Below the pieces are notes generated by a model, which did not search any database, was not told where the DNA came from, and worked only from the letters and a program-made list of their open reading frames with translations. Below are positions 17,177-27,330 of a stretch of DNA of 64,000 nt, piece after piece. The stretch spans positions 558,001-622,000 of the forward strand of contig NZ_SZQJ01000005.1 of assembly GCF_013369335.1 (NCBI RefSeq). Direction: 5' to 3'. Made by a program: the position numbers and the translations under genes. Numbering within the stretch: position 1 is the stretch's first letter; each line of letters opens with the position of its first letter. Source of the stretch: Vibrio sp. JPW-9-11-11. GTDB lineage: Bacteria; Pseudomonadota; Gammaproteobacteria; Enterobacterales; Vibrionaceae.

Positions 17177-17215
17177 CAGCAATATATAGCCACTTTATAT
17201 GAGTAATAATGCACC
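17177..17215 (-). promoter_or_regulatory. Candidate tandem ARG boxes (ArgR operator)
   Basis: The 18-bp stretch 17198-17215 (tatgagtaataatgcacc) matches the ARG box TNTGAATWWWWATTCANW at 15 of 18 positions. A weaker box at 17177-17194 matches 13 of 18. The two are 3 bases apart, the spacing ArgR hexamers use. The pair lies about 135-170 bases before artP, fitting arginine repression of uptake. Binding is inferred. Confidence 0.5.
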
Positions 17216-17469
17216 AAACAGTTAAAAAAGCTTCATTTGACGCATAAAACCTTTTAACCAGCAAATTATCAACAATAGTGATTGATTAACATTTTTATAA
17301 AAACAAGATCTGACTCAACTTCATCACACGCAGGCAATGGCTGAGTAGCGGCGACCTCTTTTACCTTTGTTAGTTTAATGAACAATATGAAATTTAGTTT
17401 CACCGAATAGCGCCTTGTTAATCTTGCCAACGCAAGGTTGTGTAGTTTTCTTTCACAACATTTCATAAA

Positions 17470-17483
17470 GTGATCTAAATCAA
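17470..17483. promoter_or_regulatory. Candidate FNR/CRP-family site
   Basis: GTGATCTAAATCAA matches TTGAT-N4-ATCAA at 9 of 10 fixed positions, 231 bases before the DUF3360 gene, which precedes pflB. Suggestive of anaerobic control; the distance is long. Confidence 0.4.
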
Positions 17484-17714
17484 TCACTCATCAGGGTTAG
17501 CACGTTAAACTCGGCGAAAAGATAAAAGCCTCAATGAACATCACTTTTTGTCTTTCAATCCTCTATGCTTTAGCACATAGTTAACGCGCTACTCAGAGGT
17601 AAAGTGACCATCAATTGCAGGAAGCTGTAGCAGGTTTTTACCGGATGACCGACACAAAATAATAATCGGGTCGTTCTTTGAAGAATTACTAACAATTTTG
17701 AATATGAGGAATCT

Positions 17715-19262
17715 ATGTCAGACGCAGTCAAACAACCGCACTCTGATTCGGATATAGAAAACAAGAGCTATAATGAGCTTCACCGCCCAGCTTCTGAGTT
17801 TGCAAACCGTTCAGACTACCTAGACCACGAACTCCAAATCATGAAGCCACGTCGCTTCGGATTAAACTTACCCGGTCGTGATTTCCGTTTTGAGCTTGAA
17901 GACTTAGTCCCAGCGCTAGCAGGTACCATTGGTATTATTGCCATGTATTCTGCGGTCATGATGTCTTGGGCCGAAGGCCTAACGGCAGCATGGGACCACG
18001 TCAACTTAGGCAAAGAATTCGCTATCGAAGTGGCACGAGTAGAGATGCTGATCCCAGCATTACTATTCTGTATTCTTGCTTCTGGCTTTATTAACCCTAA
18101 AGCAAACCTCGCCGGTAACCACGGCCCAATGATCCCTCTTATCGGTACCATCGCGCTTGCTGGTGCTCACCCTCTTGCATTGGCCATTTTGATTGGTGTA
18201 TTTGGCCTACTATTGAGTTTCCTCAAAGGGGGCTCCAAGCTAGTTAACTTAACCTCACAAGGTACCGCTGGCGGTTTGTTAATATTCTTGGGCCTTACGG
18301 GAACGATGAGCCAAATTAACTCCATTCAAGCATGGGCTGTGGGTCTTCAATCTGACACCGTTGCCGCTGGAAGTATGGGGTATGTTGGGCTGATCGTACT
18401 CGCAGTCACGATTGTACTTTACGCATTCTTGGCAAAAGTAAACAAACGTTGGTTAGCCATTCCAGTTTGTGCTTTCACAGGTTTAGCAATTGCATTGGTT
18501 CTAGGCGCCGGATTTGACATCAAGTTCGTGACTGAAACCGGTCTACCTAACCTAAACCCGGTTTACTGGTGGGGCAGTACAGAGCAAGGTTGGATGCTAG
18601 GTCTGCCTAACGTGGAACACTTCATTGCTTCGCTACCGTTTGCAATCCTTGCTGTTGCAATGTGGTCACCAGACTTCTTGGGGCACCGTATCTTCCAAGA
18701 ACTTAACTACCCGAAAAAGACCGAGAAAGTGCTTATGGATGTCGATGATACGATGACCATGTGTTCAGTACGCCAAATGGTCGGTACTGCGGTTGGTGGT
18801 GGTAACATCACATCTTCATGGGGGACTTACATGATCCCTGCAGCTATCGCGAAGCGTCCAATCCCTGCAGGTGCAATTCTACTCGGTTCTCTGTGTATCA
18901 TCGTCGCTATCCTTGGCTTCCCTATGGATATCGCAGTATGGCCACCCGTGATGCGCGTTGCCCTTCTGGTAGGTGTTTCTCTACCATTACTTGAAGCTGG
19001 CATGCAAATGGTGAAAGACTCTAAAGATTCACAAGCAGCAGGTATCTGTATCTTTGGTAGCGCTGTGGTTAACCCAGTATTAGCTTGGGCTCTGACAATG
19101 CTACTTGATAACAACGGTCTTATTGGTGACAAAGAGCGCGCAGCCCGCCTATCTTTCGTTGACAAGATTGTTATCCCTGTTGGCGTCCTTGCCATCTGTT
19201 TGATCGCCATGCTGGCGGTAGGCATGCTTGAAAGCCAATTTGGTATTCCTGCATTCTTGTAA
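17715..19262 (+). CDS. DUF3360 family inner-membrane permease
   Basis: 515 residues from the ATG at 17715, preceded by ATGAGGAATCT. A hydrophilic N-terminal tail of about 70 residues precedes some 11-13 hydrophobic segments (LVPALAGTIGIIAMYSAVMM, LLIFLGLTGTMSQI, ILGFPMDIAVWPPVMRVALL). The overall pattern is that of the DUF3360 group, distantly like sulfate and nucleobase permeases, with NPKANLAGNHGPMIPLIGTI and SVRQMVGTAVGGGNITSSWG as conserved polar stretches inside the membrane region. The transported solute is unknown. It occupies the position where focA stands in enterobacterial focA-pflB operons, but it is not a FocA-type channel and has its own terminator. Confidence 0.8.
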   Translation: MSDAVKQPHSDSDIENKSYNELHRPASEFANRSDYLDHELQIMKPRRFGLNLPGRDFRFELEDLVPALAGTIGIIAMYSAVMMSWAEGLTAAWDHVNLGKEFAIEVARVEMLIPALLFCILASGFINPKANLAGNHGPMIPLIGTIALAGAHPLALAILIGVFGLLLSFLKGGSKLVNLTSQGTAGGLLIFLGLTGTMSQINSIQAWAVGLQSDTVAAGSMGYVGLIVLAVTIVLYAFLAKVNKRWLAIPVCAFTGLAIALVLGAGFDIKFVTETGLPNLNPVYWWGSTEQGWMLGLPNVEHFIASLPFAILAVAMWSPDFLGHRIFQELNYPKKTEKVLMDVDDTMTMCSVRQMVGTAVGGGNITSSWGTYMIPAAIAKRPIPAGAILLGSLCIIVAILGFPMDIAVWPPVMRVALLVGVSLPLLEAGMQMVKDSKDSQAAGICIFGSAVVNPVLAWALTMLLDNNGLIGDKERAARLSFVDKIVIPVGVLAICLIAMLAVGMLESQFGIPAFL

Positions 19263-19272
19263 TACTTGTTCT

Positions 19273-19310
19273 AGAGTTGAGAGTCAGCTTTGGCTCTCAA
19301 CTTTTTTTTA
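19273..19310 (+). terminator. Rho-independent terminator
   Basis: Stem AGTTGAGAG (19275-19283) with CTCTCAACT (19294-19302), then a long T run. It separates the DUF3360 gene from pflB. Confidence 0.92.
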
Positions 19311-19588
19311 ATTTAACGCAAATATTCTCAAAAATTTTAGTAAACGTGTCATTTATTGATTTAGTTTAAGGTTTGCAAAAAAATTTTAGTTTACCCTTAA
19401 AGCCAAGTTGATAAGGCAGCATCAAGAAACTAGTAACAATATTTATAGCTTTATGTTCTTTCGGTAAGTGTATTTAAAGGCTATACATATTGTTATTCAT
19501 AAGAGTGTACCGTCCCAACCAAGGGAATCTGACTCGCTCAACGGATCAGATAGGTACGTGTTTTTTCTACTAAAAAGGTAGGTATGTC
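19311..19588 (+). promoter_or_regulatory. pflB promoter and leader region
   Basis: About 280 AT-rich bases between the terminator and pflB. A small hairpin (ATCTGA with TCAGAT, about 19527-19551) lies near the gene, and AAAGGTAGGT provides the ribosome site. An expected FNR box is present only as a poor match (TTGATTTAGTTTAA). Confidence 0.45.
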
Positions 19589-21865
19589 ATGGCAGAGCAA
19601 TTTGCTAAAGCTTGGGAAGGTTTTGCTGAAGGTGATTGGCAAAACGAAGTAAACGTTCGTGATTTCATTCAGAAGAACTACGCACCGTATGAAGGCGACG
19701 AATCTTTCCTAGTTTCTGAAGGTACTGAAGCAACTAACAAGCTTTGGGCTAAGGTAATGGAAGGTATCAAAATTGAGAACTCAACTCACGCACCTGTTGA
19801 CTTCGATACTGACGTTATCTCTACCATCACTGCTCACGATGCAGGCTACATCGAAAAAGATCTAGAGACTATCGTTGGTCTACAAACTGATGCTCCTCTT
19901 AAACGCGCTATCATCCCTAACGGTGGTATCCGCATGGTTGAAGGTTCTTGTAAAGTTTACGGTCGTGAACTGGATCCTAAAATCAAAGAAATCTACACAG
20001 ATTACCGTAAAACACACAACGCGGGTGTTTTCGATATCTACACTCCTGATATCCTAAAATGTCGTAAATCTGGTGTTCTAACGGGTCTTCCAGATGCTTA
20101 CGGTCGTGGTCGTATCATCGGTGACTACCGTCGTGTTGCACTATACGGTATTGACTTCCTAATGAAGGACAAGCTAGCTCAATTCGCTTCTCTACAAGAG
20201 AAATTCGAAAACGGCGAAGATCTTCAAATGACGATGCAGCTTCGCGAAGAGATCGCTGAGCAACACCGCGCACTAGGCCAAATGAAAGTTATGGCTGAGA
20301 AGTACGGCTGTGATATCTCTCGTCCAGCTGAAACTGCGCAAGAAGCTATCCAGTGGACTTACTTCGGCTACCTAGCTGCGGTTAAGTCTCAAAATGGTGC
20401 TGCAATGTCTCTAGGCCGTACTTCTACGTTCCTAGATATCTTCATCGAGCGCGATATCGCTGCAGGTAAGATCACTGAAGAACAAGCTCAGGAAATGATC
20501 GACCACTTCGTAATGAAACTACGTATGGTTCGTTTCCTACGTACTCCTGAGTACGATGACCTATTCTCTGGCGACCCAATCTGGGCAACAGAATCTATGG
20601 GTGGTATGGGTCTTGACGGCCGTACGCTAGTTACGCGTACGAACTTCCGTTTCCTAAACTCTCTATACACAATGGGTCCTTCTCCAGAGCCAAACATCAC
20701 TGTACTTTGGTCTGAGCAACTACCTGACGGCTTCAAGAAGTTCTGTGCGAAAGTATCTATCGATACGTCTTCTATCCAGTACGAAAATGATGACCTAATG
20801 CGCCCAGACATGGAGTCAGACGACTACGCGATCGCATGTTGTGTATCTCCAATGGTTGTTGGTAAGCAAATGCAGTTCTTCGGCGCTCGTGCGAACCTTG
20901 CTAAAACAATGCTTTACGCAATCAACGGTGGTGTTGATGAGAAGCTGAAGATGCAAGTTGGTCCAGCTATGCCTAAGATCACTTCTGAAGTACTAGACTT
21001 CGACGAAGTATGGAACAACCTAGACCACTTCATGGATTGGCTAGCTAAGCAGTACGTTGCTGCACTAAACAGCATCCACTTCATGCACGACAAGTACAGC
21101 TACGAGTCTGCACTAATGGCGCTACACGACCGTGACGTTTACCGTACTATGGCTTGTGGTATTGCTGGTCTATCTATCGCTGCTGACTCACTATCTGCAA
21201 TCAAGCACGCGAAAGTTAAACCAATCCGTGACGAAGATGGCGTAGCGATCGACTTCGAAATCGAAGGCGACTACCCTAAATTTGGTAACAACGATGCTCG
21301 CGTAGATGACATCGCTTGTGAACTTGTTGAAGTGTTCATGAACAAGATCCGTAAGCTTAAGACTTACCGTGATGCTGTTCCTACTCAGTCTATCCTGACT
21401 ATCACGTCTAACGTGGTATACGGTAAGAAGACGGGTAACACGCCAGATGGTCGTCGCGCAGGTGCTCCGTTTGCTCCAGGTGCAAACCCAATGCACGGCC
21501 GTGATGAGAAAGGTGCGGTAGCATCTCTAACATCGGTAGGTAAACTGCCATTTGCTCACGCGAAAGACGGTATCTCTTACACCTTCTCTATCGTGCCAAA
21601 CGCACTGGGTAAAGAAGAAGATTCACAGCGCGCTAACCTTGCTGGCCTTATGGATGGTTACTTCCACCACGAAGCAGGCATTGAGGGTGGTCAACACCTA
21701 AACGTGAACGTTCTTAACCGTGACACTCTAGAAGACGCAGTTAAGCACCCTGAGAAATACCCTCAGCTAACAATCCGTGTATCTGGTTACGCTGTACGCT
21801 TTAACTCTCTAACCGCAGAGCAACAAGCTGACGTCATCGCACGTACCTTCACTGAGTCTCTATAA
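19589..21865 (+). CDS. pflB: Pyruvate formate-lyase (formate C-acetyltransferase)
   Basis: 758 residues, close to the E. coli length. Catalytic cysteines are Cys417-Cys418 in [11 protein letters not shown], and the glycyl radical residue is Gly733 in [11 protein letters not shown] near the C-terminus. The enzyme turns pyruvate plus CoA into acetyl-CoA and formate under anoxia after activation by PflA, encoded at 25172. Codon choice is strongly biased, as expected for a very highly expressed gene. It is monocistronic between two terminators; no focA lies upstream. Confidence 0.97.
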   Translation: MAEQFAKAWEGFAEGDWQNEVNVRDFIQKNYAPYEGDESFLVSEGTEATNKLWAKVMEGIKIENSTHAPVDFDTDVISTITAHDAGYIEKDLETIVGLQTDAPLKRAIIPNGGIRMVEGSCKVYGRELDPKIKEIYTDYRKTHNAGVFDIYTPDILKCRKSGVLTGLPDAYGRGRIIGDYRRVALYGIDFLMKDKLAQFASLQEKFENGEDLQMTMQLREEIAEQHRALGQMKVMAEKYGCDISRPAETAQEAIQWTYFGYLAAVKSQNGAAMSLGRTSTFLDIFIERDIAAGKITEEQAQEMIDHFVMKLRMVRFLRTPEYDDLFSGDPIWATESMGGMGLDGRTLVTRTNFRFLNSLYTMGPSPEPNITVLWSEQLPDGFKKFCAKVSIDTSSIQYENDDLMRPDMESDDYAIACCVSPMVVGKQMQFFGARANLAKTMLYAINGGVDEKLKMQVGPAMPKITSEVLDFDEVWNNLDHFMDWLAKQYVAALNSIHFMHDKYSYESALMALHDRDVYRTMACGIAGLSIAADSLSAIKHAKVKPIRDEDGVAIDFEIEGDYPKFGNNDARVDDIACELVEVFMNKIRKLKTYRDAVPTQSILTITSNVVYGKKTGNTPDGRRAGAPFAPGANPMHGRDEKGAVASLTSVGKLPFAHAKDGISYTFSIVPNALGKEEDSQRANLAGLMDGYFHHEAGIEGGQHLNVNVLNRDTLEDAVKHPEKYPQLTIRVSGYAVRFNSLTAEQQADVIARTFTESL

Positions 21866-21881
21866 TCTCAGTCGATGAATG

Positions 21882-21911
21882 AAAAAGCCCCGCTTGTCGC
21901 GGGGCTTTTTA
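21882..21911 (+). terminator. Rho-independent terminator of pflB
   Basis: Stem AGCCCCGC (21886-21893) with GCGGGGCT (21899-21906), 5-base loop, T run. Confidence 0.93.
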
Positions 21912-22040
21912 TTTGTCGTTACTTATCAGTCCAATTCAGTATCGCACAACTTGTTTGCGTAAAATTCGTCGCTAGCTTGCTTTTTTCCGTGCTTGGGTTA
22001 ATCCTTAATTATCAGGCACCTAATTGAGTAGGCGAGTACT

Positions 22041-23057
22041 ATGAGATCAGTCCGAAGCGATTATCTACTGCTATTGATTACTTCATTGACTTGTGCGCCT
22101 GCTATCGCGTCCGATGAATCTAGCTTGTCGTTTGCTATCGACAATGATGCACTCTTCCGTGTCGATTATGACTACACTAACGGTCTATTTTTAAGTTTTG
22201 CCACAGGCCGCATTGCCCCTGATGCACTATTGAGTCCGCTCAGCCTCTCTTCAAACGAGAACACTGCCTTAGATAAGTTTGAACTTGTGCTTGGTCATAA
22301 GATGTACACGCCATCCGACTTGGACGCGGCGGTCCCCTTAGCCAACGACCGACCATACGCCGGGGTGCTGTACGGGGAGGTCAATTACATTAGCCTCCAA
22401 GCTGAGCACTCTCATCGTTATAACCTGACTCTAGGTACAACAGGCAAGCACTCGTTAGCTGAACAAGCACAAAATGTGGTACATGATATGACCGACTTTT
22501 CTCAACCACGCGGTTGGGCGTATCAAATTGACGACACATTTGTCGCCAACATCGGTTACCTTCACCACTCTAATTTATGGCGTGATAACACGACCACGGG
22601 CATCGATTGGGAGCTGTCCAACATCTCGGAAGTCAACGCCGGTAACTTTCGTAGCGATGTGTCCACGGGTTTGATGTTGCGCTGGGGGGCTGATCTTGCC
22701 AATAACATGGGGGCGGCAAATATTGACAACGAGAACCCTTTCAGAGCGAGTATGCTTGGAGAGTCTAGCGAAGGCTGGTTCGTGTTTACTGGAATAAAGG
22801 TGCGCTACCGCTTTAACGATATCACCATTGAAGGCGAACGCTCAGAAGTCACACGCTATGCACAACTTGAAGGCGAGGATCCCAGCCTGTATGACGTTAG
22901 GTTAGAACCGGTACAAGCTTTTGCCGTTGCTGGCTTTGCTTGGTACCACCAAGACTTTGGCATCACACTGACCACGACGATTAAAACACCAGATTACAAA
23001 CACGCGCCTGATAACCTCTACGGTACTGGCGCGCTGTCTTTGTACGTGTTTTTCTAA
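22041..23057 (+). CDS. lpxR: LpxR-like outer-membrane lipid A 3'-O-deacylase (DUF2219)
   Basis: 338 residues. A signal peptide ends near ALPAIAS-like CAPAIASDES. The mature start AIDNDALFRVDYDYTNGLFL carries the Asn-Asp pair and YTNG motif of LpxR, followed by LANDRPYAGVLYGEVNY and VVHDMTDFSQPRGWAYQI, where the His is the likely catalytic residue. The chain ends in an aromatic residue (SLYVFF), typical of barrels. The family removes the 3'-acyloxyacyl chain of lipid A in the outer membrane. It sits between pflB and pflA but has no evident link to them. It ends 7 bases from the converging chemoreceptor gene. Confidence 0.82.
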   Translation: MRSVRSDYLLLLITSLTCAPAIASDESSLSFAIDNDALFRVDYDYTNGLFLSFATGRIAPDALLSPLSLSSNENTALDKFELVLGHKMYTPSDLDAAVPLANDRPYAGVLYGEVNYISLQAEHSHRYNLTLGTTGKHSLAEQAQNVVHDMTDFSQPRGWAYQIDDTFVANIGYLHHSNLWRDNTTTGIDWELSNISEVNAGNFRSDVSTGLMLRWGADLANNMGAANIDNENPFRASMLGESSEGWFVFTGIKVRYRFNDITIEGERSEVTRYAQLEGEDPSLYDVRLEPVQAFAVAGFAWYHQDFGITLTTTIKTPDYKHAPDNLYGTGALSLYVFF

Positions 23058-23064
23058 TGCCGTG

Positions 23065-24945
23065 CTAAATAGTAAATTTCTGACAATCTTGATTGAGGCT
23101 CTCTGAGCGTTGCTCGACTACGCCACTGATACTGCGTAATTGTTCATTGTTCTCTTCTAACTCTTTCATTGCAGAAGAAATCTGCGTCATGTTGTCGGCC
23201 ATGGATTGGCTAGTGGTCGCCAGCTCCTTGATAGAAGTAAAGATAACCTCTGTTTGATGCGAAGCTTCGTCGGCTTTTTCGGTAATCAACTTGAGTGCAT
23301 TCATTGCTTCTTGGCCTCTTTCTCGTCCCGACGTCATTGAAGACTCAGATTGGCCGATATATTGAATCACCTCAGCACTCTCTTTCTTCATTGTATCTAT
23401 GGTTCCGGAGATCTCAGATACCGCATCCACCGTTCTGACGGCTAAACTGCGAACCTCATCTGCGACCACGGCAAAACCTCTTCCTTGTTCACCAGCCCTC
23501 GCCGCTTCGATTGCCGCATTCAATGCGAGTAAGTTGGTCTGCTCTGCAATACCGTTGATGATCTCCATAACCGAGTCGACTTTCGATGACGCTTCCTCTA
23601 GCTGATTGATATGACTGGCCGCTGATGTCAATATCGCTCCAACTTCGTCAAGCGAACCAATCGCAGCAGAGATAACTTTGGCTCCCTCTTCAGCCGATTG
23701 CGTTGAAGAGCGACTGATTTCTGCCACAAACTCCAACGAGTTGGACACCTCTTGAGTGGTAACACTCACCTCTTCTGTCGCAGACGCCAGTAGTTGAGTT
23801 TGCCCCAACACTTCAGACTGATGGTGAGCGAGCCTGTCTAGCCCCTGATTGAGTTCAACCGCGTTGCTAGTTAGCGCCAAACTGCTGCTTTGAACCCCAG
23901 AGACCAACTCCCCCAAATTGTTGCAACTTTGATTAATGCTAGTCGCCAGTTGATTAAACTCATCGTTTGGGTTCTTACTCAGCTCAATACGCTGTGACAA
24001 ATCACCTTTCGAAAGGCCATTGAGAATCTCTTTGGTGCGATTGAGTGAACGTGATAATGATACGTTTTGCATTGCTGATATCGCAATGGTGAACACAGCA
24101 AGCACCACACAGGCAACCAAGATAGACCACTGAGTTTGAGAAGATGCACTTGCCGCAACACGCTGGTACTCAGTACTGATCCCCCCAAGTTCCGAGGTAA
24201 TAGACCCGATCAATTGGGTCATACTCGTTTTGGTAACTTCGACCTGCTGCTCAATGGTGGTCAACTGTTTAGAGATGTCACTGACACTGGTAAATGTTTG
24301 TTTATACTGTTCAATTTCTTCTTCATACAGCTCTAGCATGGCGTAGACATTCGACATGCTTTCAAAGGCGCCCATCGCGCGATTAAACAGTTTCAGGTTT
24401 TCTTCGGTAGGCTGTAACAAGTAATTTTGTTGGGCTTTAACCATCGCCTGAAAATCGGAGTTGAGTGTCACCATTCCTGTTTCAGCGATCTTTTTCTCAA
24501 TGGTGGTGGCCAGTTGCTTTAACTGTCCCAGTTTACCTTCATCGATATTAAAGCCGAGTTCTTGTTTCATCGATAGCCAAGGTGACACTGCGTCTTTAAA
24601 ATCAACCACACTTTGGGTCAGCTGTTCACTCTGGTTGACTAGCCCTACCTGCTTGAGAAACTGTGCATCCTGACCAATCGCCGCAACGATCTCTTCAATA
24701 CGAGTTATTGTGGCGGGCACCTTGGCTCCCGTCATATTGTCAAGATCGCCACCTAACGCCAAAATGTGGCTTTGTGTTTGGTAAATAGACAACGATCCCG
24801 CAGCAATATCCGCACTACTTTGATACTGACTGGTCATTTGTGACAAGCGATCTGAAGTAAAAAAGGCGAGTGACGCAAATCCTATCGTTAATACAAGCAA
24901 AAACAGAGTGACCTTCTGTTTTTGCGAAAGCGCAAGCATATCCAT
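23065..24945 (-). CDS. Methyl-accepting chemotaxis protein (helical sensor domain)
   Basis: 626 residues; AAGGA lies 8 bases before the ATG at 24945. A first membrane helix (about residues 12-29, [18 protein letters not shown]) and a second near 275-293 ([18 protein letters not shown]) bracket a helical periplasmic domain without Cache signatures. HAMP ([20 protein letters not shown]) precedes the signalling domain, whose tip reads [19 protein letters not shown]. The C-terminus lacks a CheR/CheB pentapeptide. It lies between pflB and pflA on the opposite strand. Ligand unknown. Confidence 0.9.
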   Translation of the reverse strand: MDMLALSQKQKVTLFLLVLTIGFASLAFFTSDRLSQMTSQYQSSADIAAGSLSIYQTQSHILALGGDLDNMTGAKVPATITRIEEIVAAIGQDAQFLKQVGLVNQSEQLTQSVVDFKDAVSPWLSMKQELGFNIDEGKLGQLKQLATTIEKKIAETGMVTLNSDFQAMVKAQQNYLLQPTEENLKLFNRAMGAFESMSNVYAMLELYEEEIEQYKQTFTSVSDISKQLTTIEQQVEVTKTSMTQLIGSITSELGGISTEYQRVAASASSQTQWSILVACVVLAVFTIAISAMQNVSLSRSLNRTKEILNGLSKGDLSQRIELSKNPNDEFNQLATSINQSCNNLGELVSGVQSSSLALTSNAVELNQGLDRLAHHQSEVLGQTQLLASATEEVSVTTQEVSNSLEFVAEISRSSTQSAEEGAKVISAAIGSLDEVGAILTSAASHINQLEEASSKVDSVMEIINGIAEQTNLLALNAAIEAARAGEQGRGFAVVADEVRSLAVRTVDAVSEISGTIDTMKKESAEVIQYIGQSESSMTSGRERGQEAMNALKLITEKADEASHQTEVIFTSIKELATTSQSMADNMTQISSAMKELEENNEQLRSISGVVEQRSESLNQDCQKFTI

Positions 24946-25171
24946 ATTAAAAGTCCTTCAGCAACAATCAGATGTTTAACACCTTGCCTGACGGTAAGCG
25001 TTATTTGTTATTGTTATTTATATTGTTTAAACATTTTTATAACATAAATTTTAGCAAATAAACCCATTTTTTCTCAATTCCTGTTTTCTTCCTGCCAAAG
25101 CCCGGAAAACCTATTTTATCCCTACCTTTTGTAATAAAATAACGGATAAATAACTAAGACGAGATGAGCAC

Positions 25172-25912
25172 ATGTCAACAACTGGTCGTATTCACTCTTT
25201 CGAGTCATGTGGAACGGTAGACGGTCCTGGAATTCGCTTTATCGTGTTTATGCAGGGCTGCTTAATGCGCTGCATGTACTGCCATAACCGAGATACCTGG
25301 GATACTCATGGCGGTAAAGAAGTGACCGTTGAAGAGATCATCAATGAAGCAAAATCTTATCGCCACTTTATGAATGCGTCTGGTGGTGGCGTCACTTGTT
25401 CAGGCGGAGAGGCGATGCTGCAACCTGAGTTTGTGCGCGATTTTTTCCGCGCAGCACAAGCGGAAGGGATTCATACTTGCCTCGACACTAATGGTTATAT
25501 CCGTAAGCACACTGAAGTCATCGACCAAGTTCTTGATGCCACTGATTTGGTCATGCTCGATCTCAAACACATGAAAGACGAGATTCATCATGACTTTATC
25601 GGTGTATCCAATAAGCGTACCTTAGACTTTGCGCGCTATTTGCACAAAATCGGGCAAAAAACATGGATACGCTATGTGGTTGTCCCTGGTTACACTGACG
25701 ATGAAGAAGCGGCCCACATGTTAGGTGCCTTCATCAAGGATATGGATAATATCGAGAAAATTGAATTGTTGCCGTATCACAAACTAGGTGCACATAAGTG
25801 GGAGGCGCTCGGAGTCGAGTACCCACTTGATGGCATCAGCCCCCCATCCAAAGAGACGATGGATAAAGTGGTATCAATCCTTGAGCAATATCACTCTAAC
25901 GTAAAATACTGA
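25172..25912 (+). CDS. pflA: Pyruvate formate-lyase activating enzyme
   Basis: 246 residues. Radical SAM enzyme: the cluster motif CX3CX2C is Cys30, Cys34 and Cys37 in [12 protein letters not shown], followed by [16 protein letters not shown] for SAM binding. It abstracts a hydrogen from Gly733 of PflB to create the glycyl radical. In E. coli pflA directly follows pflB; here lpxR and a chemoreceptor lie between them, so it has its own promoter in the 226-base gap upstream. A terminator follows. Confidence 0.95.
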   Translation: MSTTGRIHSFESCGTVDGPGIRFIVFMQGCLMRCMYCHNRDTWDTHGGKEVTVEEIINEAKSYRHFMNASGGGVTCSGGEAMLQPEFVRDFFRAAQAEGIHTCLDTNGYIRKHTEVIDQVLDATDLVMLDLKHMKDEIHHDFIGVSNKRTLDFARYLHKIGQKTWIRYVVVPGYTDDEEAAHMLGAFIKDMDNIEKIELLPYHKLGAHKWEALGVEYPLDGISPPSKETMDKVVSILEQYHSNVKY

Positions 25913-25934
25913 TATCAAATACCGGCAAAGTCGT

Positions 25935-25967
25935 AAAAAATACCAACAAGTTCGTTGGTATTTTTTT
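25935..25967 (+). terminator. Rho-independent terminator of pflA
   Basis: A 13-bp stem (AAAAAATACCAAC with GTTGGTATTTTTT) and 6-base loop, then T run. The next gene starts only 10 bases beyond. Confidence 0.92.
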
Positions 25968-25977
25968 TGAGGTTATT

Positions 25978-26649
25978 TTGAGTCTGAATGCGATAGCTTG
26001 CTTACTACTCGTTTTCATTGCCACTGCTTTGGTGTGGCGCGACGTGACACAAATACTCCTACATAAACTTCAGACAGAACGGTCGTTTCAACACATCACG
26101 TTTGCCATCATCGTTGTATTTTGGGCTTTATGGTCAGCGGAAGCTGGCGTCAAGCCGGGCCTGTCGATTCATTTTCTTGGCCTGACAAGCTTAACGCTAA
26201 TGTATGGTTGGCGCAGTGCTTTCGCCCTCTCTTTACCTATCACGTTACTGATGAGCTTACTCGGCCCACTCACTTGGGCCAACGTCCCTGAATTTTTGGT
26301 TTTCTCGGCTCTGATACCGATTCTAATGAGCTACGGCGTATTTCTCGTCAGTTATCACTATCTGCCACGCAACATTTTTGTATTTATCTTTATCGCTGGT
26401 TTTCTCAATGGCGCTTTAACCGGTAGTGTCCACCTACTAATTAATTCGCTGTACTACCTGTTCGTCACCGAGTACGACTGGCAAACCATCTACAATAACT
26501 ACCTGATGTTTACCCCGTTACTCGCGTTTCCCGAAGGGTTGATAAACGGTATGGCCGCCGCGATGTTAACGGTGTTCAAGCCAGAACTGTTGCGTGTTTT
26601 CTCTGATCGCGACTATATCTACAATCACTACCACAATAATGACCGGTAA
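25978..26649 (+). CDS. CbiM-like energy-coupling factor permease family protein, orphan
   Basis: 223 residues from a TTG start with GAGG 5 bases upstream. Six or seven hydrophobic helices (LNAIACLLLVFIATALVW; FAIIVVFWALWSAEAGVKPG; LIPILMSYGVFLVSYHYL) and a conserved GLINGMAAAMLTVF near the C-terminus resemble the CbiM/substrate-capture component of cobalt or nickel ECF transporters. The usual N-terminal metal-binding Met-His start is absent and there are no cbiQ/cbiO genes nearby, so metal uptake is doubtful. It starts straight after the pflA terminator and may depend on read-through. Confidence 0.6.
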   Translation: MSLNAIACLLLVFIATALVWRDVTQILLHKLQTERSFQHITFAIIVVFWALWSAEAGVKPGLSIHFLGLTSLTLMYGWRSAFALSLPITLLMSLLGPLTWANVPEFLVFSALIPILMSYGVFLVSYHYLPRNIFVFIFIAGFLNGALTGSVHLLINSLYYLFVTEYDWQTIYNNYLMFTPLLAFPEGLINGMAAAMLTVFKPELLRVFSDRDYIYNHYHNNDR

Positions 26650-26768
26650 ATCTTGCTGAATTTGTGTGCTTTTCCTATTAAATATGTGTTGAGATCATGT
26701 TTCAGCGTATCGGGAAACGATAACCTAAGCACATTAAAAATGTATTAGATTGTACTAGTGAGGCCACT

Positions 26769-27269
26769 ATGGAAATGACTAACGCTCAACGTCTGATTTT
26801 ATCGAATCAGTACTACTTAATGTCACAAATGGATCCTGCTAACGCTGCCAAGTATCAACGTCTACAGACCATTGTTGAACGTGGTTATGAACTGCAGATG
26901 AGCGAGTTTAACAAAGATTTTGGCTGTTTAGTCGAAGCGGAATGTCGTGAAGTCATCGATATTATGGAGATGTATCACGCCATGCAAGAGTCTAATAAGA
27001 TGCTGTCAGAACAAGAGCAAAAAGAGGTGGATCAACGTCGACTGACTTTCTTGGGTTTTGACATTGCCTCAGAAGCGCAGTTGGTAAACTACGTACGTTT
27101 CTTAATTGACTCTGAAGGCCTATACCCTCAATTTAGTAAAGGTGAGCATCACTTTAACGCGCAAATGCCAATGTTAGACAAGTACCGCCGCATGCTCGCC
27201 ACTTGGCGTAACTGCCCAAGGCAGTACCATTTATGTGCTAATGAACTTAAGCAAATCTTTAACGCATAA
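26769..27269 (+). CDS. yfbU: YfbU family protein
   Basis: 166 residues beginning [20 protein letters not shown], the highly conserved YfbU start, with [20 protein letters not shown] and LTFLGFD later. The family is small, all-helical and cytoplasmic, with no firmly established biochemical role. It is followed by a terminator shared with the converging chemoreceptor. Confidence 0.9.
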   Translation: MEMTNAQRLILSNQYYLMSQMDPANAAKYQRLQTIVERGYELQMSEFNKDFGCLVEAECREVIDIMEMYHAMQESNKMLSEQEQKEVDQRRLTFLGFDIASEAQLVNYVRFLIDSEGLYPQFSKGEHHFNAQMPMLDKYRRMLATWRNCPRQYHLCANELKQIFNA

Positions 27270-27286
27270 CGAGTGACAAACATGAC

Positions 27287-27312
27287 AATGGGGCCAAGAT
27301 GGCCCCATTTTA
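27287..27312. terminator. Terminator between yfbU and the dCache chemoreceptor
   Basis: Stem AATGGGGCC (27287-27295) with GGCCCCATT (27301-27309), 5-base loop, TTTT tail; converging genes on both sides. Confidence 0.85.
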
Positions 27313-27330
27313 ATGCGTGCAATGCAGTCC

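Larger units (their letters stand above)
17044..17714. other. Long divergent intergenic region, artP to the DUF3360 gene
   Basis: About 670 bases, AT-rich, with no convincing gene; short frames on either strand have no ribosome sites or homology I recognise. It holds the candidate ARG boxes (17177-17215), a near-consensus FNR site at 17470-17483, and an imperfect inverted repeat ctatg...catag near 17562-17579. Confidence 0.6.

Noticed and set aside
17269..17487. 72-residue frame in the artP-DUF3360 intergenic region, minus strand
   Set aside because: No ribosome site, no recognisable family, and it covers the candidate FNR site.
19354..19367. FNR box before pflB
   Set aside because: TTGATTTAGTTTAA matches only 8 of 10 positions and the region is AT-rich; not strong enough to list as a site.
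19409..19428. TTGAT...ATCAA dyad before pflB
   Set aside because: The half sites are 8 bases apart rather than 4, so it does not fit FNR.
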